The position numbers and the translations under genes were made by a program. A stretch of DNA of 64,000 nt from Copromyces sp. CBS 386.78 (taxonomy: Eukaryota > Ascomycota > Sordariomycetes > Sordariales > Sordariaceae): positions 248,001 to 312,000 of the forward strand of contig MU839094.1 in assembly GCA_030685235.1 (NCBI GenBank). The letters run 5' to 3'. How positions within the stretch are numbered: the first letter of the stretch is position 1; each line of letters opens with the position of its first letter. The notes beneath the pieces were generated by a model. It made no database searches, had not been told where the DNA came from, and saw only the letters and a list, made by a program, of their open reading frames with translations. Below are positions 47,169 to 56,739 of this stretch, in pieces.

Positions 47169-49245
47169 GGAAAAGGGGAGGCTAGGCGCAGGGCAACTAA
47201 CAGTGGGTTGGTGTTGTTGTTTGTCGGGAAAACGTTCCCGTATGTCCCGTCCATGGCATTGGTCGTTGCTCTTTATGGCGATGAACGTCGCTGTGGCATG
47301 CGCCGATATGTACAAGCAGGTGTCGGGGTGGGGCTATCGAGTCGGATGGAAGATGGTGTAGGATGAAGACCGAGTGTCAGACGATTCTCAAGGTAAAAGT
47401 AGCCTCCTGCAGCCTGGCGTATCCCGTAGTTTCTTGGTGGGATACTCGAGAACCAGAATAATTCAAAGGTGTGTATCCGTGGCGCCGAAGATGTCTGCGG
47501 GCCTGTCTTGTTTGGTGTGGAAAGGGCGAGGAACGGAGAGAGGGAGAGGCAAGACGGATGGTGGATAGTGGTAGATGGTTGGTGGGTTGACCGGCCGATT
47601 AATTAGGTAGTTAAAAGTAGCGCAATAGATTAAGACCAGAGGGGGGGAATGGATGCGCAACGCTTGACGGAATTGTTGCAAAAGAAGGCTTGAGGGTAGG
47701 AAAAGCCGGAAAAAGGGAGATTAGAACCGCGATTTTGTGTTAAGGTGGGAGAACAGATGAAGATGTAAAAACTACGCCATGAAAATGTTTTCGACTTTCC
47801 ACTTGCGCTGGTAGTTGAGGGACCAGATGTCATCCATTCTCATTCCCCTGCTCTTTCCCGTTGTTGAAGATTATGGTCCGCGACCGCGGCAGGGATCAGC
47901 AGCCCGGCAGCGTTGGCACGTCAGGCGGACGTGGGGCGAGCTTTAATAAGCCGGGCTGTTAGTGTCTCCACTAACAAGATACCACCGGATTGACCCGCGG
48001 ATGCAGTTAAGAGATGCCATCTTTTCCTGACATTGAATAGAGCTACCTTTCTCTCCCCAGAAACCGCACAAGGTCAATCTTTGAGGTGGTGAAGCCCCCG
48101 TTTCCAAGACAATAACAAAGGTTCCAGACATGACATACCGCGGCTACCATGATGCATCTTTGGTGTATCTGCTTGAATCCTGGGCAAGTCTGATCCTGGA
48201 TACATTCCATCTTGGGGTGTATTTGCTTTCAGACCCTTCACATGCAGTCAGTACCTACTGTAAATTCCTCTTGAACCCGGTACCGATCCAAGCGCCTGTC
48301 GTTCCCCCTGGTCCATGGGGTTTACTAGATCAAGAATGCAGCAGCCCAGGAACAGAGGCCATTCAAGCGTCCTGGCCCATTCCGGGAAACCACATCATCG
48401 TAAACATGTTGACATGCTTGACTCTGGGGCAAGAATAATACTCCCAAGGAGTGGCGAAGAAGACGGTTGATCAAGAAGATAGGGAAGAGTTGCAATGCCG
48501 AGGTGTTGACTTGATGGTTGAACGGGATGTTGTTTCTTTAAAAAAGACTGGATTGTCTGACCAATCAGCTTAGTCCATGCACAACAAGTTAGTTACTGTG
48601 AAGCAAAAACACAGTGTGTTTGACAATCAGCTTCGAGTTTCTGCACGGTGAGCTTTTCCTGTTGGACTGCAGGGGCCGAGCCACACAGCGTCACGGGCAC
48701 TCCTGAAACCAAGTAACCACGTTTTCCCTTGATCGAACTCCCCGTTGCTGATGACAACATCTGAGGAAATTGTTCAACCTCAACGACCCCAACACCACTG
48801 CAGTCATTTGACTCGACGACATCGACGACGACGACGAAGATAGCGACGCCGTTGCTTCATACGCCATTCCGAGTCCTTCTCTCAGCGCCTTTGATAGACA
48901 CGACCTTTAATTAACACACCCGACGAGCCGCCGACCTCCTCCCCAGCCGCGAATTAGTCTCGCTCGCATCCCCCGTGTCCGCCCATTTCCACTTCGCCAA
49001 CCCATAATCTCCTCCGCATACTTCCAGCCTACGAGTCGCATCCGCCCCCGGTCGCGATTGACCAAGTTGACGACGTCTCAATTCCTGACTTCCTTACGAA
49101 CACCGACGCTTTATCGATAACGACCTAACCGCGTGCCGGTCGCTTAGGGGTACACGCGCCCCTCTACGACCCATTCATTCACTGCGATTCGCTTTTTGGA
49201 AACGAACGGCCCGCCGCATCACTATATACCAGCACACCTCTAATC
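47169..49245. promoter_or_regulatory. divergent promoter region upstream of Sed5
   Basis: About 2.1 kb between two divergent start codons. The 48.7-49.24 kb part is rich in CGACGA and CCCGCC patches and is probably the Sed5 leader. No gene is supported. Confidence 0.45.
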
Positions 49246-50408
49246 ATGGGTACCTTCGCCATCAACGACCGTACGGAAGAGTTCCGACAGATTGTTGCGG
49301 CTGCCCAGCGTCGGCAGGCCGCAAAGCCAGGAAAGCAGCGACTTCTCGACACTGCTCAACAACATGCTGCCAACAGTGATGCCCAGCCAAGAAGGTCCGA
49401 GTTTGCGAGGGGAGCTGCAGAGATTGGAAGGGGCATCTCTGCGACAATGGCCAAGCTAGAAAAGCTAGCACAGCTGGCCAAGAAGAAGACTCTTTTCGAT
49501 GACAGGCCCGTTGAGATTAACGAGGTAAGCTCAGTTCTACGCTTGTTCTTTGTGTGCTTCGACGCCATGTCCGGTTGGCTAACTCGTCACGCTTAGTTGA
49601 CTTTTGTCATCAAACAAGACCTGTCTTCATTGAACGAGAAGATCAGGAATCTGCAAGATCTTTCCAGACGTCTCCACCCGAAGCCCGACCAAGAAGGGGA
49701 GAACAACAAGAACATTCTTCTGCTCCTGCAGGGCAAGCTGGGAGATGTTGGTGCCAATTTCAAGGACGTGCTCGAGATCAGAACCAAGAACATCCAGGCG
49801 TCGAGGTCGAGGACCGAGAACTTCGTTTCGTCAGTAGGCCAGCACGCGCATGCCTCCCTACAACAGTCTGCGTCACCGCTATACGGTACACCTAGCAGGG
49901 GAACGCCGGCGCCAGGACAGCAAGATTTGATCTCGCTGAACCCGATGGGCGACCAGCAGATGCAGCTGCAGATGTTGGAGGAGGGCCAAAATACATACGT
50001 CCAACAACGAGGGCAAGCGATCGAGGCCATCGAGTCGACTATCAACGAGTTGGGTTCCATTTTCGGACAGCTCGCAGCCATGGTCAGCGAACAGTCCGAG
50101 ATGATTCAAAGGATCGATGCCAACACGTAAGTTACTCATTCTTTGTCTCAAGGACGCTCGACACGCCAGGACAGTGCTAACCCGCGATGCAGAGAGGACG
50201 TGGTAGAAAACGTCGAAGGCGCGCAAAAAGAACTGCTCAAATATTGGAGCCGTGTTTCGAGTAATAGATGGCTATTAGCCAAGATGTTTGGTGTTCTGGT
50301 AAGTTACCGAAATCTCCTGCTCTGTTACGTATGCCTTGCATGATCTTCTAACGCTGTGCGACTCTGTAGATGATTTTCTTCCTTCTCTGGGTGCTAATTG
50401 CCGGATAG
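49246..50408 (+). CDS. sed5: syntaxin Sed5 (Golgi Qa-SNARE)
   Basis: Target SNARE of the cis-Golgi that accepts ER-derived and recycling vesicles. The gene is join(49246..49524, 49597..50126, 50193..50298, 50370..50408), 317 residues; yeast Sed5 has 340. The introns are 72, 66 and 71 nt with good donors (GTAAGC, GTAAGT, GTAAGT). The N-terminal DRTEEFRQIVAAAQ matches the Sly1-binding end of the family. A Habc region (LTFVIKQDLSSLNEKIRNLQ, GKLGDVGANFKDVLEIRTKN) is followed by the SNARE helix (YVQQRGQAIEAIESTINELG, FGQLAAMVSEQSEMIQRID). The C-terminal anchor WLLAKMFGVLMIFFLLWVL spans the last splice junction and leaves only IAG after it, so no luminal tail. Firm call. Confidence 0.94.
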
Positions 50409-51689
50409 ACGGCAGTTCCGGCGTCGTTTCTGTACTACTACTATACTTCTTCTTTATAATGCATGCAGAGGCGTCTCTTTGTAGACTTTATGCATTAATT
50501 ATCCTATTTCTCTTCCTCACTAAGACTCGGGTCTCTTTTGCATGCACTTTGCCGTTTTCGTTCATTGTTCTTCCAACTCGAACTCCTGAGGGCAGGAGGG
50601 TTGAATCATATTATCTCTCACACTGACTTGAGTCGATGAGACGTGGGTGGGGGTACCTAGGTACCTATGCTGAGGTAGTCTTCAGCGTAGGGGCCCAAGA
50701 TTCGAAGTCTATCTCGGCACATTGACAGACTTCTCTCTGGTCAACGGAGCTCAACCGACGGAAATCGGCCATGTTAAATGCCACCAATAAGACGACCAAG
50801 TCAAACCAGGCATTGTTCCACTTCTCCGGTTTCTGGAACTGCAATCAGTTCGAAAGCTGTCCCCTTGAGCCCTGGAAAAGGCTAGGGGACATGATCCACT
50901 CCCTGTTACCACTAAACTGTGGGGGTGGGGATGCCAAAAACACCAAGCAAGGTCTCATTACGACAGAGGGGCAGTTCGTTCCTCCGAGGCCAGGTTTAGC
51001 GGGGTAAGGTGCGAGACTGTTTTCTGTTCCATCGATGTTGACGATGTTTGTCTTCACCAGCGAGGTGATCGATATTCTTCGTCCATGACGCTGTCCGATG
51101 TCTGGAATATAACGCCAAACTCCATTGTGCCCTGACTAAACATGGAGAGGCAGAGGTTCCGAGTGCCGGGTTTCACGAATTCTTCATCTCAACCTAAGTT
51201 GACGATGTTCAAGTCACACAATGGCGTGTCAATGTCATTACCCCCACCGACTCTATCCAGCAGGCAATCACAGGTCAAGACGAAGGAAAAGAGCAATTTT
51301 GGACAAGGTAGCTTTCTCGAAGACGAATACCCCGAAACGGATGATACCATACTTAGGTAACCCCCCTCACTCTCTAACGCCGATTACCATTTAGCCGAAT
51401 GTCCAATGCGGTTCTCAAAAATCCTGGACATCTTTCTTCCCCAAGCATGACTTGATAAGATCAGTCCTTTCTCTCGTAACTCAACTTCCTCTTTTTGCTC
51501 CCATTTTTGGTATCATTATATCTAGTAAAGTCCCAAAATCTGGCTACTCTTTGTAAAAGTAGACGTTTCTTGTCTTCTTCACTCCCCGTACTCCTTCGTC
51601 AAAGCTTGACAGCAGCAACAACAGCAGCACCAAGCTCTCTCGCGGTTAGAAGCAGCATAATACAACTCACCACCATCACCATTACCAAA
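50409..51689. promoter_or_regulatory. spacer, Sed5 3' end to reductase promoter
   Basis: About 1.3 kb. It contains the palindrome GTACCTAGGTAC near 50655. The short frames at 50771-51007 and 51142-51360 have no known resemblance. The stretch before 51690 is open in frame with the reductase but lacks an ATG. Confidence 0.45.
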
Positions 51690-53200
51690 ATGGCCACCAA
51701 AACCTTCAAGCTCAACACCGGAGCTGACATTCCCGCCCTGGGACTTGGTAAGTTTCTACTATCTTTCCACCTCAGAAACACCGGTTCATGCCCCCTCTCC
51801 CTCCCATTTCACCAAGCCACTTCCCCTCTCTCTTTCCCGCAACCACCATCCAACTAACCTCCCCCCAAAAACAGGCACCTGGCAAGGCGAACCCACCCTT
51901 GTAAAAGACGCCGTCGTCGCCGCCCTCAAAGCAGGCTATCGCCTCATCGACACGGCCTACTGCTACGGCAACGAGGAGCACGTCGGCGCCGGACTCAAGG
52001 AGGCGTTTGACCAGGGCATCGTCAAGCGCGAGGACGTGTTTGTTGTCACGAAGCTGTGGGCGACGTACACGAGTAGAGCCGAAGTGGGGCTGGAGAAGAG
52101 TTTGAAGAATCTGGGGTTGGACTATGTTGATTTGTTTTTGGTGGTATGTGTCCTTTTTCTTTTTCCCCAGGATTATGGTGGGTTCCAGTCCGTGGGAGGG
52201 GACAGGAGTGGGTTTGGCGGTGGTGGAATAAGGGGGTTTGAAAGGAGCGAGGAAGGAAAGGAGCGGGGAAGGAAAGGAAGGGAATTGTGTTGAGGAAGGT
52301 ACTAACGAGTGGTGGTTTTCTTTTTGGTGGTAACAGCATTGGCCGCTTTTGATGAACCCTGAAGGTGAGTAAACTCAGAAGTTGTTATTGGAAAGGAATC
52401 ATTACTTGGATGGATGGCTGACACACAAGGTACCAAAAACAGGCAACGATGACAGATTCCCCAAGCTTCCCAACGGCGAGCGCGACCTCATCCGCGACTA
52501 CAGCCACATCCAGATCTGGAAGAACATGGAGAAGCTGGTCGAGCCTGGCAAGACCAAGGCTATTGGTGTTTCCAACGTATGTCCAATGCCTACATAACCC
52601 CCCCTTATCCCGGCGGCCATTAACTTAAAGCGGCAAAACAGTACAGCAAGCGCTACCTCGAAGAACTCCTCCCCCACGCTACCATCGTCCCCGCCGTCAA
52701 CCAGATCGAGAACCACCCGCAGCTGCCCCAACAGGAGATTGTCGACTTTTGTAAGGAGAAGGGCATCCACATCATGGCCTACTCGCCCTTCGGCAGCACC
52801 GGCAGCCCCGTGACGAGCGCCGAGCCGGTTGTCAAGATTGCTGAGAAGCATGGCGTTAAGCCGACTACTGTTTTGTTGAGTTATCACCGTACGTGATCCC
52901 GTCTCTCTGTGTTCTTACCTTGGGTTACAGTCGGAAAGCGTGGTGTGTTTGGATAGGTATGTACAGGAGATAAGAGTGCTGACATGTTTCGGAATATTTA
53001 CAGTTTACCGTGGAAGCACCGTCTTGCCCAAGTCGACGAACCCGGACCGCGTCGAGGCTAACGCCAAGTTGATCGAGCTGGATGCCGAGGATCAGAAGCT
53101 TCTGAATGATTATTCGGAGGGGTTGGTTAAGGAGGGCAAGGTGCAGCGTTATGTGTATCCGCCGTTCGGGGTTGATTTCGGATTCCCGGATAAGTCGTAG
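51690..53200 (+). CDS. NADPH-dependent aldo-keto reductase (Gcy1/Ypr1-like)
   Basis: Reduces aldehydes or ketoses using NADPH; relatives act as glycerol dehydrogenases or aldehyde reductases in the cytosol. The gene is join(51690..51747, 51875..52143, 52337..52364, 52443..52576, 52642..52888, 53004..53200), 310 residues, a usual AKR length. The five introns are 127, 193, 78, 65 and 115 nt. The full catalytic tetrad is present: Asp45 and Tyr50 (RLIDTAYCYGNE), Lys79 (VVTKLW) and His110 (LFLVHWP). GADIPALGLGTWQ opens the barrel, VNQIENHPQLPQ and AYSPFGS lie on later strands, and VLPKSTNPDRV is the NADP phosphate-binding loop. The third exon is only 28 nt. The gene converges with the polyol dehydrogenase at 53459. 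The substrate cannot be told from sequence; a xylose reductase is less likely because the N-terminal GADIPALGLGTWQ is of the Gcy1 type. Confidence 0.9.
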
Positions 53201-53458
53201 ATTGTCCCAGGGCCGGGTTGGTGAAAAGGTGAATTCTTGATATAGGACAAAAAAGGACTACGAATAACATGTAATGAATGGACTTGACGAAGCAATCTCT
53301 TGTGATAGTGACCATGTCTATTACAGTGTTTACTATGCCTTTTGTAGGAACCATAACTCAAGCTCATTTCTTCGATCATGTCTCATGTCTTAATCCTGTT
53401 TTGTCCAAGTCATCTATCTCCTTTTGCTCTACAGACAGCATTTTCCCTCCATTGACTT

Positions 53459-54855
53459 CTACATGTCAACCATAACCTTCAACACCAGGTTTCCCTCATC
53501 ATCCTTCACTCTAGCCGCCATGTCAAACGCCTTGGGGATACTTTCCAAACCACTATACCGCCGCGTCACCAGCTTAGACAAGTCAGGCAGATGCTGATCT
53601 CCGCTAGCCAACAGCTCAATTACCTTGGGATAGGCATTCGCATACCGAAACACGCCGAGAAGATCAACCTCCTTGAGCGAAGCGGCCGAGACGGGTAGTG
53701 TCTGGATGGGATTACCCATACCAATGATCATGATCTTGCCGCCCGGTGCCGTTGCCTGCCATCCCACCGTGTTAGCTATCCATCCCCAATAGTGTAAAGG
53801 GGCCTAGTAGTAAACCGCAAAATGAAAACAAAAGGGGTACTCACATAAATCGAAGTCTGCAAACAACTCTCCACCCCCGTACACTCAAAAGTAACATTCA
53901 CCTCTCCCACATTTTCGGCGTTCACCAGTTCAGCCCCCTTAACCCTCTCCGCCACCCCCTTCGCATACTCCAACTTCTCCTCTGTCGTCTCCGGCCTCTT
54001 CTCCGGAATCGGCACCACAACTGCCGCATCAGCAAACCCATTCTCCACCGCAAACTTGACCCTATCAGCCTGGATATCCGCAATCACCACTGTCGCCCGA
54101 CCCTTGGTAATGGACTTGCACACAGCCGCGCAGAGCAGCCCGACTGCGCCGGCGCCAAACACCAGAATCTTGGCCCTCTTCGTCTCAGATTGTACAAGAG
54201 AAGCAATCTGCGCCCTCCCCGCAGCGTGCATCGCCACGCTTAACGGCTCCGCCAGCGCTCCCATCGTGTAGTCCACAGCGTCAGGCAGCTTGTGGCACCA
54301 CTTCGCCGGGTGGGCAACCACCTCCTGCAGGGTTCCTTGGGCGTGGGAGAATTGCGGCCAGCCCTTGGCCGAAGAGCGGAAGCGCATGGCGCGGCAGATG
54401 TTGTATCTGCTTTCTTCCTCGGAACCGGGAGCACATAGCTCACAAGCCTCGCACGGCTGTCCCACCTCCAGGGCCACGCGGTCGCCTGGTTTGAGATTGG
54501 TCACGGAGGAGCCGATGGCGGTGATGATTCCCGAGGATTCGTGGCCGAGGGTTAGAGGCTCGTGGACTTGGATGTCCCCGTTGCGGAAGTGGGTGTAGTA
54601 GTGCAGGTCGGAACCGCAGAGGCCGGTGGATTTGATGGAGATTAGAACGTCAGTTGGGGAGAGGGTGGGGAGGGGGCGGGATTCCTTTTTTTTTTTCAAT
54701 CAAGTGTTAGTGGAAGGGTTTGGGTTTGGGTTTGGTCTGTTGTTTCGGGAGGCATTGCTGATGGGAGGATGGGAGGATGGGGAAGAGGAGAGTTCACTGA
54801 CTACGCGGAGATCGCGGGCCCCATGGAGTACGGAGGCTTTGATTGTGCTTGTCAT
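53459..54855 (-). CDS. zinc-dependent polyol dehydrogenase (sorbitol/xylitol dehydrogenase-like)
   Basis: Medium-chain dehydrogenase that oxidises sugar alcohols with NAD(P). The gene is complement(join(53459..53755, 53845..54684, 54802..54855)), 396 residues. Exon 1 encodes MTSTIKASVLHGARDLRV; its intron is 117 nt with a weaker GTCAGT donor and an A-rich acceptor (AAAAAG). The second intron is 89 nt (GTGAGT, TGGCAG). Catalytic zinc ligands are Cys41 (TGLCGSDLHYY) and His66-Glu67 (LTLGHESSG). The structural zinc cysteines are present (CEACELC, then C), but the last spacing is 12 residues instead of the usual 7, through a PGSEEES insertion. The Rossmann motif is VFGAGAVGLLCA. The protein ends APGGKIMIIGMGNP and then a normal C-terminus. 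Sorbitol, xylitol or L-arabinitol are possible substrates. Confidence 0.9.
54716..54735 (+). repeat. TTTGGG tandem repeat inside an intron
   Basis: Three and a half units of TTTGGG lie in the first intron of the polyol dehydrogenase. It is not the fungal telomere repeat (TTAGGG). Confidence 0.8.
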
Positions 54856-55285
54856 TTTGATTGCCCGAGATATCTCGTACACAGGTTATAGACAGAGTGA
54901 CAATGTGTACGGATGGTGGTTGCGGTGGTGAACCCTTGGGTTGGTGGGTGCTTAGACCAGTGAGATTGACCAAGCAAAGAAAGAAACAAGGTAGTGGAAG
55001 AGGCAGATGTAACTTTATTATACACTTCGAACCTACCTATGGCCTCTCTAGCTTGAATCCTTCAACTAGGTCTTGCTATCCACTCGGCCATGCAACATTA
55101 CCATTGGCGGACTGAAGTCAGCCCGGGAGAACCTCAGGGGGTGATGGGCATAGAGCCTGAGGTTTACGTACTTCTTCCCCTGAAACCCTCGCAAGAAGAC
55201 CCGATTCGACGAAACGAACTCCCATCACACTGCAGGTTGTTCACCGGGACTCGCAAATAATCATCAAAACAGATTAGCAATGAAT

Positions 55286-55310
55286 AAAAAAAAAAAAAAA
55301 AAAAAAAAAA
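55286..55310 (+). repeat. poly(A) tract, 25 nt
   Basis: Uninterrupted A homopolymer in the spacer between the polyol dehydrogenase and the SDR fragment. Confidence 0.9.
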
Positions 55311-55776
55311 GAGTCACCAGACGTAAGGGCCTCGTGACGGCTGCTGTTGTACTCCGTATACCGGCCTTACTTTTAAGCGAATGACTGCCATTGTCGTCAA
55401 CAAATTGTCCCGACGACCCGACAACAGCCATTGCAGACCCGGTTGTACTGCGTGGGGAAAGCGGGGAAACGTGGGGAAGAGGGAAAGCTTCCCCGCAACT
55501 TCCACTTCCCGATCCCCACTTGTTCTTCTGTTCGGTGCGTCAGGGGAACAACCAAGAGGGACTCCAGCGTGGATGCATTAGGGATCAGGGTTTTCTTTTT
55601 CTGTGAGCTGACCAAGAAATTTGTTCATGCCTGGACAACGATTCCTTCAAAGTTAGGGGTTGAAGAATATTTAAGCGAAACTTTCTTGGGCCGGCGTGGG
55701 ATGATGGTCTGCTCTACATTACGTGGGGGACACTGCTGGACTTTCCAAGGTGGGACGTGGGAGGATGATGATGAAT

Positions 55777-55905
55777 GGGGGGGGGGGGGGGGGGGGCGGG
55801 GGGGGAATGCATAACACAAACACCAGCCCCCCAGGAGCGTTGATTCAGAAGAAGGCGCACCCACCAGAGANNNNNNNNNNCCCCCGGCCCCCCCCCCCCC
55901 CCCCC
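55777..55905. other. G-run / N gap / C-run (assembly gap region)
   Basis: Twenty G, one C and eight G occupy 55777-55805. Ten N occupy 55871-55880, then five C, GG and eighteen C run to 55905. The two homopolymer blocks are near inverse complements. Sequence and length here are unreliable. Confidence 0.9.
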
Positions 55906-56087
55906 AAATTGGACTGACTGCCCCTGCCATGCCATGCGATTTATGGGCCATCAAGGTTCCCCCGCATGAAGCCCAATTGACTTTTGTATAACTTCACCAG
56001 AAACCATTGATCCGTTATTCATCCTTGAATCCCTCTTTAAACTGACTGACTGTTCATCCTTTCAACAACCTACACAACCTACACAAC

Positions 56088-56225
56088 ATGGCATCAACCA
56101 CCAGCGTCCAAAGCATGTTCTCCCTCGAGGGCCACACTGCCCTCATCACCGGTGCCACGCGCGGCATCGGTCAAGCGGTGGCCATTGCCCTCGCTGAGGC
56201 CGGCGCCGATATTCTTCTTGTTCAG
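56088..56225 (+). pseudogene. short-chain dehydrogenase/reductase, first exon only
   Basis: Only 46 residues of an SDR are present, from the ATG in an ACATGG context. The coenzyme-binding motif [12 protein letters not shown] and the second strand GADILLVQ are perfect for a classical SDR of the gluconate/KduD or sugar-alcohol type. A possible GTCGGT donor follows at 56226. Beyond it comes a 130-nt A-rich repeat, and no catalytic YxxxK or later strand appears before the DUF726 gene that ends at 56740. A complete SDR would need about 200 more residues. So this is a truncated gene, or the assembly is broken or wrongly joined at the repeat. The neighbouring AKR and polyol dehydrogenase suggest it once belonged to a sugar-alcohol gene group. 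Confidence 0.7.
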
Positions 56226-56312
56226 GTCGGTCACGCTTCATCCTACCAAGCAACAACCAAAAAAAAAAAGAAGAAAAAAAAAGAAGAAAAAAAAAGAAGA
56301 AAAAAAAAGAAG

Positions 56313-56346
<34 letters not shown>

Positions 56347-56348
56347 AA

Positions 56349-56389
<41 letters not shown>

Positions 56390-56739
56390 TAAATACGAAC
56401 ATCACTATGCTTCATATGCTATCCACAACACCACACAACACCCAATGTGTTTTAAACTCGAGAGGATCCACCCGTCTCCCTTCCCTTTCATCACTTGATA
56501 TTAACAAAACAGCTCCCCTGACACCTATAAACTCCCAAAGTAGTTCCTCCGCCGCTATTGCTTTTCCTCAATCCTTCGCTGTTGCGCTGTGGTTCTGCTT
56601 TTCCTATGCCCGTGATTTCTTGCTTTTCCCTCCTTTACTTGCCTCTACAAAAGCAGGGCTGATAATACTGTGAGTGGGTATTGTGCTTTTCCTTTCTGCT
56701 TTCGATGCGCTGTCATTTTCTTTCCCCCTCTTTCTCTCA
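56226..56739. other. A-rich repeat and spacer, no coding continuation
   Basis: Starts as the apparent intron of the SDR fragment, passes through the A-rich repeat, and ends at the DUF726 stop. I searched the plus strand by eye for SDR strands or the Tyr-Lys catalytic motif and found none. Confidence 0.55.
56259..56387 (+). repeat. A-rich minisatellite (A8-10 GAAG units plus poly-A)
   Basis: Four or so units of about 13 nt (a run of A then GAAG) pass into about 31 A, a CCAAC interruption, and about 38 A. A repeat of this kind is prone to slippage and mis-assembly. Confidence 0.9.

Larger units (their letters stand above)
54856..56087. promoter_or_regulatory. promoter region with homopolymers and an assembly gap
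   Basis: About 1.2 kb between divergent polyol dehydrogenase and SDR starts. It contains a 25-A tract (55286-55310), long G and C runs and a run of N. No gene is supported. Confidence 0.5.

Noticed and set aside
51495..51689. In-frame 65-residue extension of the aldo-keto reductase that would look like a mitochondrial presequence
   Set aside because: It opens with TTG, contains no ATG, and the family N-terminus begins exactly at 51690.
54716..54735. Telomere-like TTTGGG repeat
   Set aside because: Only about three units inside an intron; the fungal telomere repeat is TTAGGG.
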